A DNA stretch of 64,000 bases, taken from contig NZ_JACDUU010000006.1 in assembly GCF_013760845.1 (NCBI RefSeq), positions 186,001 to 250,000 of the forward strand, read 5' to 3'. The stretch comes from [Anoxybacillus] calidus. Lineage in GTDB: Bacteria; Bacillota; Bacilli; Bacillales; Anoxybacillaceae. The notes under the pieces were generated by a model. It made no database searches. It was not told the DNA's origin and was given only the letters and a program-made list of their open reading frames with translations. Both the position numbers and the translations under genes were made by a program. Of this stretch, positions 18,271 through 26,700 are shown piece after piece. Positions within the stretch are counted from its first letter, which is position 1. Each line of letters opens with the position of its first letter.

Positions 18271-18480
18271 AACGGGATTTCCACCCGTTTCGTTTTTTGC
18301 GTCTTTTATCGTTATTCCCTCTTTTATTATATCGTCTACCCTCTTATATTTTGCGCCGTGCTTGTCGGCAATTTCCTTTAAAGTTAACTGATTTTCGGCT
18401 AAATCACGTTTTACATGGAACGCAAAAGGATGGGGATAAAAAACGCAGGAGGCAGCGAGGTATCTTAATTTAATAACGGT
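18241..18480 (-). pseudogene. HTH-protein fragment without start codon
   Basis: An 80-codon open frame has no ATG, GTG or TTG in a plausible place. Its middle reads KRDLAENQLTLKEIADKHGA, the look of a resolvase or homeodomain-like helix-turn-helix, followed by a basic segment. It runs through a terminator-like hairpin (ACGGG/CCCGT at 18275-18295) into the left direct repeat. I take it as a broken recombinase or regulator gene. Confidence 0.35.
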
Positions 18481-18696
18481 CTATTAATCGTGTTTATCTC
18501 TTTATATCGCATCCCTTTCCTGCGCTTATATTCAAATATAAAAATTATTATTTAATTTAGAACGCAATATTTTGCGTTCAACGAAGTTCTAACTTCGTTA
18601 GTGGAATATTAATTCTAGTTAATAAATCTAGTTAAACGGTAAAAGTTACGAATTAAAAATGAAGTTTTTACATGCTTCTATGCGTAAAAATTACTT

Positions 18697-19164
18697 CTAA
18701 AACCATTCATCTAACTTTTCCATATCTATTATCGTTTCCTCCCTTTTGCTTTTATATTTCTCGAGATTGCGTTTCGAGCGTTCTTTTTCTTCGTCTCGCT
18801 TTGCTAATGCTTTCTCATAGTTAGCTTTTGCTTCTGGAAATTTTTTAAATAGTTCATTTTTACTTAATGGGTAGTACGGGATGTATATATTATTTTTGGT
18901 TGTTCTACTTCTCTTGATAAGACCGCATTCCTCTAAAACCTTTAAGTGTTCCGACGTTGTTTTTTCGCTCTTTCCGTAAGCAAATGCTAACTCATTAACA
19001 CTTGGGAATGCGTATCCCCAATCAGCGTTATAATAATCAACTATTAGCCCGTACAAATAACACATTTCAGCTTTAAAATTCGGCATGTAGATATAATTTC
19101 GAAGGTCGGAAGGTAAACGAATGAAAGTTCCCTCCGCCTGTGTTTTATCATACACTTTTTTCAT
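18697..19164 (-). CDS. Helix-turn-helix protein of plasmid/phage type
   Basis: A 155-residue protein with a winged helix-turn-helix around residues 45-100 (FPSVNELAFAYGKSEKTTSEH then LKVLEECGLI) and a highly charged coiled-coil C-terminus. The domain matches the HTH_36 / RepA-DnaD-like DNA-binding proteins often encoded by plasmids, ICEs and phages beside their replication regions. GGAGGGAAAG precedes the ATG. It is the only plausible replication or partition gene in this island; which of those it is cannot be told. Confidence 0.7.
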   Translation of the reverse strand: MKKVYDKTQAEGTFIRLPSDLRNYIYMPNFKAEMCYLYGLIVDYYNADWGYAFPSVNELAFAYGKSEKTTSEHLKVLEECGLIKRSRTTKNNIYIPYYPLSKNELFKKFPEAKANYEKALAKRDEEKERSKRNLEKYKSKREETIIDMEKLDEWF

Positions 19165-19942
19165 ACTTTCCCTCCTAAAGTAGATTCGGAAGGCTCGAAG
19201 TCCTCCCGTGTACTTTAGGCAGTTTTTACGTTTGATACATTTAATCGCATATAGTAAGCTAAAACTATCGTCGTTTTACTACTCGGGACATTTTATCGCC
19301 TGCCTCCAAATACGGGCACTCGGAGGCAAAGAGACCTCTTTCGTTATGCTGCGAGAGGGGGTGTTTTTTATTTGTCGCTATGACATTCGTATGTCCCCAC
19401 AAGGTAAAAATTTGTGCTCGTAATTTGTGAGCACTAGCAGAAGGGGAAGCGAGATGGGGTCTTTTTGGGGTACAACGACCTCATAGAAGCCCAATTTAAA
19501 ACGAGTATTCTCCTCCGAATACACAAACTTCGCAACGTCTAAAACCTTTCAAAACAGGCGATAGACGGCTTAAAATCAATGCTAAAAATTTATATACCTC
19601 TCGAGCCTCTGTGAATGCCATCCCAATTCCCTGCGACTCGTAGCGATGAGATAATAAAAATCGATTTCGTTTGTGTTTCGTTTCGGACCGTTAAAAAAGT
19701 CGATCTTAATCGTTTAATCTCTTGTTCAATTAACGGGGCAGTTTAGTTGAACAAGTTATAAATTGAATAGCTTGAAGTTATAGAGCATTTCTTTGTAATG
19801 AGGAATGCTTTTTATCTTTGTCTAAAATTAAAAGGATATTTATATAACAATAAGAATATAATTAAAAACGATAATAATTTATTGCAAAACGATAAATATC
19901 CTGTTAAAATCAAATTGAAAATAAATAGGAGAGGTGCTTTTT
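19165..19942. other. Non-coding or decayed stretch in the island
   Basis: About 780 bases without a supported gene. Hairpins are visible (GCCTCC/GGAGGC near 19295-19325 and GTGCTC/GAGCAC near 19413-19430). The minus strand near 19480-19640 keeps a short open frame of protein-like composition but no ribosome site. From 19740 on the sequence parallels 62,800-63,000, the leader of the second DUF2975 cassette. A plasmid origin could lie here, but I see no iterons. Confidence 0.5.
19879..19910 (+). promoter_or_regulatory. Promoter with overlapping operator, DUF2975 cassette 1
   Basis: TTGCAA (19882-19887), a 17-base spacer and TAAAAT (19905-19910) form a sigma-A promoter. Over the -35 lies the imperfect palindrome TTATTGCAAAACGATAA (19879-19895). 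The same layout with the same 17-base spacing is at 62941-62972, so the element is conserved and probably bound by the XRE protein of the cassette. Confidence 0.7.
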
Positions 19943-20425
19943 ATGAAACAAGGATCAACATTGTTTTTAAAAATAGCTGTTTTTATTATCGGAACTCCAG
20001 TTCTTGCTTTATGTATATTTGGGTTGCCTATGTTAGCTAAAGAAGCAGCAGAAAGTAATTCGGAGTTCGCTTATGTACTATATGGCTTTTTAATAGTTAT
20101 GTATGTATCGGCGATACCATTTTTCTTCGCTCTGTATCAGGCTTTTAAACTTTTAAGTTATATTGACAAGAACAAAGCTTTCTCGGAATTATCTGTAAAG
20201 GCTTTAAAGAATATAAAATACAGTGCCATCACAATCAGTATCTTGTATGTGCCGGGTTTGCCATTCTTCTATAACGTTGCGAAGTTAGAAGACGCCCCAG
20301 GTATCATGCTAATCGGATTGGGCATTATTTTTGCTTCAACGATTATTGCAGTCTTTGCTGCTGTTCTCCAAAGGCTTTTACAAGAAGCCATCGATATAAA
20401 ATCAGAAAATGATTTAACAGTCTGA
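19943..20425 (+). CDS. DUF2975 membrane protein, copy 1
   Basis: A 160-residue protein with four membrane segments (about residues 10-30, 48-70, 92-112, 122-145) and the family motif LYQAFKLLSYID then FSELSVKALKNIKYSA. Homologues such as B. subtilis YoaS are always paired with a small XRE regulator, here 10 bases downstream. The stop and the regulator ribosome site (GAGGTG) overlap. A close second copy is at 63005-63490. ATG at 19943 follows GGAGAGGTG; the GTG at 19934 is part of that site. The role of the family is unknown. Confidence 0.88.
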   Translation: MKQGSTLFLKIAVFIIGTPVLALCIFGLPMLAKEAAESNSEFAYVLYGFLIVMYVSAIPFFFALYQAFKLLSYIDKNKAFSELSVKALKNIKYSAITISILYVPGLPFFYNVAKLEDAPGIMLIGLGIIFASTIIAVFAAVLQRLLQEAIDIKSENDLTV

Positions 20426-20435
20426 GGTGAAAACA

Positions 20436-20657
20436 ATGGCAATTATAATCAATATTGATGTGATGCTGGCTAAAAGGAAAATGAGCGTAACAGAACTCTC
20501 GGAGAGGGTTGGAATAACAATGGCTAACCTTTCTATATTGAAAAACGGAAAGGCAAAAGCGATTCGATTTTCAACTTTAGAGGCAATTTGTAAAGCATTA
20601 GAGTGTCAACCTGGAGATATTTTAGAATACCGAAGTGATGAAGACACCCAAGATTAA
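20436..20657 (+). CDS. XRE-family regulator paired with DUF2975, copy 1
   Basis: A 73-residue Cro/CI-type HTH protein of the YozG kind: HTH at residues 18-45 (VTELSERVGITMANLSILKNG), then FSTLEAICKALECQPGDILEY. It is nearly identical to the protein at 63501-63719. Start at 20436 (MAIIINIDVML) follows GAGGTGAAAAC. It very likely autoregulates its operon through the palindrome at 19879-19895. Confidence 0.92.
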   Translation: MAIIINIDVMLAKRKMSVTELSERVGITMANLSILKNGKAKAIRFSTLEAICKALECQPGDILEYRSDEDTQD

Positions 20658-20764
20658 TAAAGTAGGAAACATTGAAAGGAAAAGAAAGTCATTCGGCGGT
20701 GAGATAGCTACTATACTAAGCAGGACTTGCATATATTCAGAAAAAACCTTTGGAGGCACAAATC

Positions 20765-21556
20765 ATGAGAGCACTAAAACAACTCGTTCGTTTTGGTTGG
20801 GAGCAGGCCCTATCATGTTTGTTTCCTGTCGTTATTTTTGCCTCTTTGGCTTTTACACAAATTATGCCACTTCCCTTCCTACCACGGTATGACTGGCTGC
20901 TCATCATCTGCCTTCTGATGCAGTGGTGGATGGTGCGTTCTGGGCTTGAAACACGGGATGAACTAAAGGTTATCACATTGTTCCACCTTATTGGACTTGC
21001 TCTTGAACTTTTCAAAGTACATATGGGCTCCTGGTCTTATCCAGAGGAAGGATATTTCAAAATTTTTGGAGTGCCTTTGTATAGCGGATTCATGTACGCA
21101 AGTGTAGCGAGTTATCTGTGCCAAGCGTGGAGGAGGTTTAAGGTTGAACTGGTTAAGTGGCCACCGTTTTTGGTAGTTGTACCTCTTGCAGCTGCGATTT
21201 ATTTGAATTTTTTCATCCACCATTATTGGATTGACGTTCGTTGGTGGCTATCTGGACTTGTAATTATCGTCTTTTGGCAATCATGGGTCACATTCGAGGT
21301 TGATGGAACTCGTTACCGTATGCCACTCGCACTTTCTTTTGTGCTCATTGGATTTTTTATATGGATAGCCGAAAATATCGCAACGTTCTTTGGAGCTTGG
21401 GAATATCCAAACCAAACCGATGCATGGAGTCTCGTTCATCTAGGAAAGGTGAGTTCATGGTTCTTATTAGTGATTGTTAGCATTCTTATAGTAGCGACGT
21501 TAAAGCAGGTTAAGGAAAAAAATTCCACTAGGATAGCTACTAGTCAATTTTTATAA
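20765..21556 (+). CDS. DUF817 membrane protein
   Basis: A 263-residue polytopic membrane protein with seven to eight hydrophobic segments and many tryptophans (HHYWIDVRWWLSGL, FFGAWEYPNQTDAW). The length and the motifs around GSWSYPEEGYFKIFGVPLYSGFMY match DUF817. Start ATG at 20765 lies 8 bases after GGAGG. It has its own terminator at 21576-21619. Function unknown; as cargo of the island it may be a small transporter or carotenoid-like membrane enzyme, but this is not shown. Confidence 0.85.
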   Translation: MRALKQLVRFGWEQALSCLFPVVIFASLAFTQIMPLPFLPRYDWLLIICLLMQWWMVRSGLETRDELKVITLFHLIGLALELFKVHMGSWSYPEEGYFKIFGVPLYSGFMYASVASYLCQAWRRFKVELVKWPPFLVVVPLAAAIYLNFFIHHYWIDVRWWLSGLVIIVFWQSWVTFEVDGTRYRMPLALSFVLIGFFIWIAENIATFFGAWEYPNQTDAWSLVHLGKVSSWFLLVIVSILIVATLKQVKEKNSTRIATSQFL

Positions 21557-21575
21557 CTGTTAAGAACCCTCTTTT

Positions 21576-21619
21576 AAAAAAGTCGGATCCTTAGCATAGT
21601 AAGGAATTCGACTTTTTTT
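21576..21619 (+). terminator. Terminator after DUF817 gene
   Basis: AAAAAAGTCGGATCCTTA and TAAGGAATTCGACTTTTTT pair around GCATAG, ending in seven T. Confidence 0.85.
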
Positions 21620-21667
21620 AGGGTTTAAGTTCTCCTAGCGTACAAAATTCCGAATAAGATAAATTTG

Positions 21668-21698
21668 AAAAAGCAACGTTCGAATTGTTGCTTTTTTT
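21668..21698. terminator. Second terminator-like hairpin
   Basis: AAAAAGCAACGTTCG and TTGTTGCTTTTTTT pair closely; no gene lies between it and the terminator at 21576-21619, so it may belong to sequence disrupted by the IS insertion. Confidence 0.6.
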
Positions 21699-21847
21699 CT
21701 TTATAAATAGCTTTTAATGCCGCAATGTATTTATTAGGGGTTCTTGTGAAAATATTCACTTAAACTATAGGGGTGCGATAGTTGAACAAGATATAAAAAG
21801 ACCATTTATTGGTCTTACCCCTGTCAAGTAGACAGTTATAAAAAAGA

Positions 21848-22704
21848 CTAAGCAACCAGTGTGTTCCGGTATTCTATCGGTGCACACTGGTTGAGTTTTT
21901 TCTGAAAGCGTTCATGATTATAAAACCAGATGTATTGTGCGATGGTTTGTAGAAGTTCTTCCTCTGTTTTACATCCTGAAAAATAGAAGGTTTCTGTTTT
22001 AAGATGGGAAAAAAAGGACTCGATGCAAGCATTGTCCAAGCAGTTTCCTTTCCGTGAATGACTGCCTAACATTCCATACTTCTCCATCCAATGATTATAT
22101 TGTTTGGATGTATACTGAAACCCTTGATCAGAATGCAGGATGGCTCCTTGCACGGTTCGATTTCGCTGTAATTCTTCTACCGTGTCCATCACTAAGGAAA
22201 GGTCATTCCGGGATGAGACCTTCCAAGCGACAATTTCATTGTTATACAGATCTTGTACCACTGATAAATAATAAAATTGGTTCTCCAATGCCACATACGT
22301 AATATCCGTGACAAACACCTGATTAGGGGATTGGGTTTGGAATTTTCGATTCAAGCGGTTCGGATGTACAACGGACGGGTTTGTCCCAAAATAGCGCCGT
22401 TTCTTTCGGATGACAGATTGGATGTTCAACTCTTTCATGAGTCGGTAGACACGTTTATGATTGATTCGCAAGCCCTCTTTTTGAAGCGCTATTCTCATTC
22501 GTGGATCCCCGTAGAATGGGCGTGTACGGTGGATAGCCATGATATGTTCCTTTTCAAGACTTGTTCTCGTTTTTGCCGTGCTTCTCGCGCCTCTTGTGTG
22601 TGATGCCATTTATAGTATCCGGATCGAGAAACATCAGCGATTTCAATTAACCACGTCAACCGGTATCTTTGACGTAACTCGTCTATAATGGCGAACCGAT
22701 TTAC
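21848..22704 (-). pseudogene. IS3 transposase orfB, frameshifted
   Basis: The main open part (21848-22609) contains the rve integrase domain: FVTDITYVALENQFYYL (first Asp), ILHSDQGFQYTS (second Asp) and NACIESFFSHLKTE (Glu), so the DDE triad is intact. However the conserved N-terminus (LRQRYRLTWLIEIADVSRSG) lies in another frame and joins only if one base is restored near 22553-22560 (CTTGAAAAG). OrfB would normally be made by -1 frameshifting near GAAAAGTAA at the end of orfA. Confidence 0.85.
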
Positions 22705-23032
22705 TTTTCGAATTTCCCCTCCCCGTGTAGATTTGGATACCGCTTTTTTAAGTATTCGACCTGTGCTTTCAGATAATCTCGCTCTTCCTCCACACTTCGA
22801 AAGATCGTACGTGGACGACCAATCAATGGATTGTCCTGTGTATGTTTACCGCATTGGTCAGAAAGAGATTCACCGTTTCGATATTTCCTCACCCATGTTT
22901 TCACTTGGGTGGAACTAGGAATAATTGTTTTGCAACGGCTTGATAGCTCATTCCTCCGTTCTCATACAAATGAATGGCTTGTAACTTGAACTCCTCTGTA
23001 TACGATTGAAATGTTTGTCCTTTTTTCGCCAT
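22701..23032 (-). pseudogene. IS3 orfA, frameshifted
   Basis: The N-terminal part starts at 23032 (MAKKGQTFQSYTEEFKLQAI) with HTH character up to YQAVAKQL, then runs out at 22901. The continuation (PSSTQVKTWVRKYRNGES and the leucine-zipper end VEEERDYLKAQVEYLKKRY) is in another frame ending at 22701. A one-base loss near 22918-22925 explains this. It is not the programmed site, which lies at the end of orfA. Confidence 0.8.
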
Positions 23033-23192
23033 GAAAAATCCCCTCCAAGTATAGTGTAACACCCAACGATTAAAAATGGGCTTTTTACACTGTCTACTTA
23101 AAGGGGATAATATCATTATTTTCGGTCTTTTTCTGTGGTCAAAAATCAACATTGAAACAGAACCAAAAAAGACGGCTATTTCTACCGCCTTA

Positions 23193-23446
23193 TTATCGCA
23201 ACCACTCTCGTTCTAGTAATCGATAGAGCGTCCCTGTTCCAATGGATAGCGTTCTGCAAATATATCTTACCGACGACTTGCCCTCTTTATACCATTCGAG
23301 AGCCTGCTTCGCCTTCTCTTCTTTTTTTCCGTCGAGGGACACTTCAACCTTGCATCCTTTAAACTTGCCCTCTTTCTTACTATCTCGATGCCTTCTCGTT
23401 GTCGTTGCAGCGTGAGTCCTCTCTCTAACTGCGCAAGAAACTTCAT
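23193..23446 (-). pseudogene. Serine resolvase C-terminal remnant
   Basis: The C-terminus KAKQALEWYKEGKSSVRYIC and ISIGTGTLYRLL-like helix-turn-helix is that of a resolvase/invertase. Upstream, in a different frame, is FLAQLERGLTLQRQREGIEI, the conserved end of the catalytic domain, so a frameshift lies near 23380. The catalytic serine domain is missing altogether: the reading frame hits the right direct repeat at 23466. So the gene is both truncated and frameshifted. Confidence 0.8.
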
Positions 23447-23465
23447 GAGTTACTTCTCTGACTGT

Positions 23466-23712
23466 GCTACATAAGTTGACACCGCAGAAATATTCTTGGA
23501 ATTTCTGCAAGGAAATTTCGGAAATAATTCAACATAAACTTTGTTCAACTAGCCACCCTTTTAAAACCACAGGATCATTTCAAGAATTTCTGTTAAGAAG
23601 TTCGACAATTTATCCGACTTTGATATACTCGCCCAAAAATCCCGTTAAATCAAACGTATTTTGCAGTATGACCGTGTTAATATTGCGATATGCGTAAAAA
23701 AGATGAAAAAAT
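23466..23712. repeat. Right direct repeat of the tRNA-Gln island
   Basis: Partner of 17961-18270 in the same orientation. The first unit contains GCAGAAAT/ATTTCTGC as an inverted pair; the second unit is the 92-base block shared at about 93 percent with the left copy. It abuts the resolvase remnant. The two copies enclose about 5.2 kb. Confidence 0.8.
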
Positions 23713-23970
23713 ATTTTATGTACTTTAAATATCGTAGTTATTTTTCGATAAGCAACGTCTTTTATTGGTTTGTTAATCAAATCAATAAAAGACGTTGTTT
23801 TTTTGTTTTGACGGATTTTGCTCTACAAATTGATCACTTATATTGTACTGCACCAATTGATATATTACATAAAATGGATAATATTTGAATAAATGGAAGT
23901 GACTCCCCGCTACATAAGTGAATATATAAGTGATTGTTAGCACTCAAAACTTTGAAAGGGGAGGATGAGA

Positions 23971-24723
23971 TTGATTAAAAAATGGTTTATCATCTTTGTG
24001 TCAGCCTTTGTTTTGTTTTTTAGTATTGGTGTTACCTCTAGTTCTGCCGCAGGAAGCCAGTTTATTATCATTAACAAGGCAAACAATCAGCTTGCTTATT
24101 ATGAAAACAGCCAGTTGAAAAGAGTATTTAAGGTCGCAACTGGAAGAAGCCCATCGCTTACACCAGAAGGCAAATTTAAGATTGTTAACAAAATTGTTAA
24201 CCGTCCTTATTATAAGAAAAGAATTCCCGGTGGTGACCCTCGCAATCCACTCGGCAACCGTTGGCTCGGTTTGAACGCTCGAGGAACATGGGGTACGACT
24301 TACGCAATTCATGGTAACAATAACCCGAGTTCCATCGGCAAGTATGTCAGCAGTGGCTGTGTTCGAATGTACGATGATGAGATAGAATGGTTGTTTAATC
24401 GAGTGAAAATCAATACGCCTGTTATTATCATAACCTCTAGAAAATCTTTTGACTCTATCGCGGCAGCCAACGGTTTCAAAGTTACTCCACATCATGGCAC
24501 ACCTACTGTTACAAATGGAGAAATCCTAAAAAAAGGAAGCCGCGGCAATGCTGTTCGAGAGCTTCAACGCAAGCTTACTTCCCTTGGTTATAACACGAAA
24601 GGTGTAGACGGGATTTTTGGTTCAAATACAGAACAGGCAGTTCGTCAATTTCAAAGAGACCATCGTCTAACAGTAGATGGTATTGTCGGTCCGGCTACGA
24701 AAAAAGCGCTTAAGAGTAAATAA
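23971..24723 (+). CDS. Secreted L,D-transpeptidase with peptidoglycan-binding domain
   Basis: A 250-residue exported protein. Residues 1-27 are a signal peptide ending SSSAA. A YkuD domain follows, with the catalytic HG..N...SSGCVRM motif (Cys near residue 130), which forms 3-3 crosslinks in the cell wall using a cysteine nucleophile. Residues 185-250 are a PG_binding_1 domain (GNAVRELQRKLTSLGY then GIFGSNTEQAVRQFQ). I prefer the TTG at 23971, 6 bases after GGAGG, to the ATG at 23965 that adjoins it. It stands alone with a terminator at 24784. Confidence 0.92.
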   Translation: MIKKWFIIFVSAFVLFFSIGVTSSSAAGSQFIIINKANNQLAYYENSQLKRVFKVATGRSPSLTPEGKFKIVNKIVNRPYYKKRIPGGDPRNPLGNRWLGLNARGTWGTTYAIHGNNNPSSIGKYVSSGCVRMYDDEIEWLFNRVKINTPVIIITSRKSFDSIAAANGFKVTPHHGTPTVTNGEILKKGSRGNAVRELQRKLTSLGYNTKGVDGIFGSNTEQAVRQFQRDHRLTVDGIVGPATKKALKSK

Positions 24724-24783
24724 TTAAAATAACATGGATAGAGAAAACTCTTATCAAGACCTAAATTATAAAAAACTTAAAAA

Positions 24784-24831
24784 TAAAAGGAGAATACAGA
24801 TTAGACATGTCTAATCTGTATTCTCCTTTTT
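24784..24831. terminator. Perfect 38-base palindrome, terminator
   Basis: From 24789 to 24826 the sequence is a perfect palindrome without spacer (GGAGAATACAGATTAGACA and its complement), flanked by AAAA and TTTTTATT. It can terminate the L,D-transpeptidase gene. A loopless perfect palindrome is unusual for a terminator. Confidence 0.7.
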
Positions 24832-24950
24832 ATTAAATGAAAGCGCCCTATTATTGAAGAGCGATAAAAAATGGTCAACTTGGAAGCCATAAGTAACCTT
24901 CAATTTAAGCACCCGTTCGAAATAAACCATAAAAAGAGTTTTAGAGAACA

Positions 24951-25409
24951 TTATTTCTTTTTATTAAACCATTCTTCTAATGTCATCATTTCAAAATCTT
25001 CTCCAAAATCCAATCGTAAAGGTGTAATTAGCTCAATTGAGTTTCCATCTGGGTCATCAAAATAAATTGCCGCATGTGCTTGTGGATGATTAGGTAATAC
25101 AAGAGGTTGTTTTTCAGACGGGAATCCAAAAGATGTTCGCACCAAAATGCCTTTCTGCTCTAACCATTCTTTCGCTTGTTTAATGTCTTCCAAATCAACT
25201 TTAAACGCAATATGTCTTAATGAGGGATGATAAGGGGTTTTTACTTTGTCAGTTTCCCAAAGTCCTAACCAACTGTTTCCTTTTTCCACCCAGAGAAAAG
25301 CTAATTTTTCATTTTGGTAAGCAACCTCTAACCCTAATTTCTTATAGAAATCTATCGAATTTGAAAGATTACTTACTGGCAAATGCGCTTCATACAATCC
25401 CTTTATCAT
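24951..25409 (-). CDS. VOC-family protein (glyoxalase/fosfomycin-resistance fold)
   Basis: A 152-residue vicinal-oxygen-chelate protein: LYEAHLPVSNLSNSIDFYKK at the start, HIAFKV in the middle and AAIYFDDPDGNSIELI near the end give the two beta-alpha-beta repeats and likely metal ligands (H in EAHL, H in LRHIAF, E in NSIELI). GGAGG precedes the ATG. Such proteins include glyoxalases and thiol transferases; the substrate is not evident. Confidence 0.85.
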   Translation of the reverse strand: MIKGLYEAHLPVSNLSNSIDFYKKLGLEVAYQNEKLAFLWVEKGNSWLGLWETDKVKTPYHPSLRHIAFKVDLEDIKQAKEWLEQKGILVRTSFGFPSEKQPLVLPNHPQAHAAIYFDDPDGNSIELITPLRLDFGEDFEMMTLEEWFNKKK

Positions 25410-25424
25410 TCCTTAGACTACCTC

Positions 25425-25526
25425 CTATTTTTTAATTCGATTGACTAATTCCAAAAGTAGTTCTTTAGATTCCTCCAATTTCCCTTCATTTCTCAGCTTT
25501 ATTGCAAAAGCAATTTGTTCATTCAT
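25425..25526 (-). pseudogene. Short TPR-protein N-terminal fragment
   Basis: A 33-codon frame with AAGGAG upstream reads MNEQIAFAIKLRNEGKLEES, then KELLLELVNR, which is a helix pair typical of the first repeat of Bacillus tetratricopeptide proteins. It stops before any second repeat, and its TAG lies in the ribosome site of the VOC gene. It could be a truncated gene or a small functional ORF coupled to the VOC gene. Confidence 0.4.
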
Positions 25527-25566
25527 AAATCCAAGTCTCTCCTTTGTATGATCATCCATGTAAGTT

Positions 25567-26043
25567 TTATGGCTTTAAATGTTTAACAAACAATACTCGA
25601 TCATTTCCCCGTCCATCATAATTGGAAAAAACAGAAATCCCATCAACCACTCGATCGCCAGTTTCTATTTCAAATCCCATCCTTGTATGAAAAGCAATAG
25701 AAGTTCGATTGATAGGCGAAGTAACACACCGCACAAGTTGGCATCCTTTTTCTTTCATTTTTTCAAAAAATAGTTCGTATAATTTAGATGCAATTTTTCG
25801 TTTTCGGTATTCCGGGTGAACACCAATAAAATGAATGTACGCTTCATCAGGATACGTTTGCGAAACAAAACCAACTAAGAAGCCAATAATTTGATCTTGA
25901 GCAAGCGCAACAAAACTCGTTTCTTGAAAGTGAATAAAAAAGAGTTTCGGAAGCATATCAGCCATTTGCCGGCCGCCCCACCAGTCATTTAAAACATGAA
26001 TAATATTATGGTAATCTTCGGGAGAAACATGGCGGATAAGCAT
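25567..26043 (-). CDS. GNAT-family N-acetyltransferase
   Basis: A 158-residue acetyltransferase. Motif A for acetyl-CoA binding is IHFIGVHPEYRKRKIASKLY near residue 75, and the C-terminal half has the usual TSIAFHTRMGFEIE segment. Either ATG at 26049 or 26043 could start it; the second has better spacing from AAGGG. Monocistronic. The N-terminal motif NDWWGGR is typical of a subgroup in Bacilli with unknown substrate. Confidence 0.88.
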   Translation of the reverse strand: MLIRHVSPEDYHNIIHVLNDWWGGRQMADMLPKLFFIHFQETSFVALAQDQIIGFLVGFVSQTYPDEAYIHFIGVHPEYRKRKIASKLYELFFEKMKEKGCQLVRCVTSPINRTSIAFHTRMGFEIETGDRVVDGISVFSNYDGRGNDRVLFVKHLKP

Positions 26044-26172
26044 TTTCATCTTCCCTTCCCTATTAATCTTTCACAACATTTCTTGACAAGTTTATAATTT
26101 AATATACATAATTTTTATAATATAAACAATATTTCATGCTAATCCTTATTAATGAATAGAAATGGAGTGTTG

Positions 26173-26676
26173 ATGATGTGGAGCATTCGCGAAGCAACAC
26201 CGGAAGACGCTGCAGGATTATTAGCGCATACGAAAAATATACTAGAAACAAGCCCATTTATGCTTACGACCCCGGAAGAATTTCAAGTTACCGCTGACAA
26301 ACAAAAAGAATGGATGATTGAACAGCAACAAGCAGGAAATCTTATATTGGTAGTTGAAGATAATGGAGTTATTGTTGGAACATTAAATGTCCGACGTGAA
26401 AAAAAGTTCCGTCATCGTCACATCGCTTCGTTTGGTATTAACTTGCAGGAAGCTTACTGTAATCAAGGAATCGGCACGCTTTTGATTCAAAAAATGCTTG
26501 AATGGGCAAAAAATAATGGTATCGAAAAAATCATGCTGAATGTGATGGCAACAAATGAACGGGCGATTTATGTTTACAAAAAGTTGGGATTTAAAGAAGA
26601 AGGACGCTTTAAAAATCAATTAAAACTAGAAGACGGTACATATGTGGATGATATCGCTATGTCATTATTTTTATAA
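26173..26676 (+). CDS. GNAT-family N-acetyltransferase, RimI/SpeG-like
   Basis: About 167 residues. Acetyl-CoA motif QEAYCNQGIGTLLIQKMLEW and the C-terminal YVYKKLGFKEEGRFKNQLKL are typical of the Acetyltransf_3/RimL subgroup acting on protein N-termini or small amines. Start at 26173 (MMWSIREATP) follows GGAGTG; an ATG at 26152 lies upstream of that site. A small membrane gene follows 24 bases later. Confidence 0.88.
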   Translation: MMWSIREATPEDAAGLLAHTKNILETSPFMLTTPEEFQVTADKQKEWMIEQQQAGNLILVVEDNGVIVGTLNVRREKKFRHRHIASFGINLQEAYCNQGIGTLLIQKMLEWAKNNGIEKIMLNVMATNERAIYVYKKLGFKEEGRFKNQLKLEDGTYVDDIAMSLFL

Positions 26677-26700
26677 AAGAACATGGGGGCATTGTAATAC

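Larger units (their letters stand above)
21818..23106 (-). mobile_element. IS3-family insertion sequence, inactivated
   Basis: The ends are imperfect inverted repeats: CCCCTGTCAAGTAGACAGT at the left and, read inward from the right, CCCCTTTAAGTAGACAGTG. Inside are the orfA and orfB of an IS3 (IS150-like) element, both with frameshifts. Flanking target duplications of 3-4 bases are not evident, so the exact outer bases are uncertain by a few positions. Confidence 0.8.

Noticed and set aside
19208-19423. 71-codon plus-strand frame in the first island
   Set aside because: No ribosome site, no protein-like composition and no context; kept as non-coding.
22901-22930. Programmed frameshift in orfA of the IS
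   Set aside because: IS3 elements shift at the end of orfA, and no slippery sequence with a following structure is present here, so it was judged a mutation.
17961-23712. Reading the direct repeats as attL/attR of a tRNA-integrating element
   Set aside because: They are 250-310 bases long, diverged, and lie on the 5' side of the tRNA rather than duplicating its 3' end; no integrase is present.
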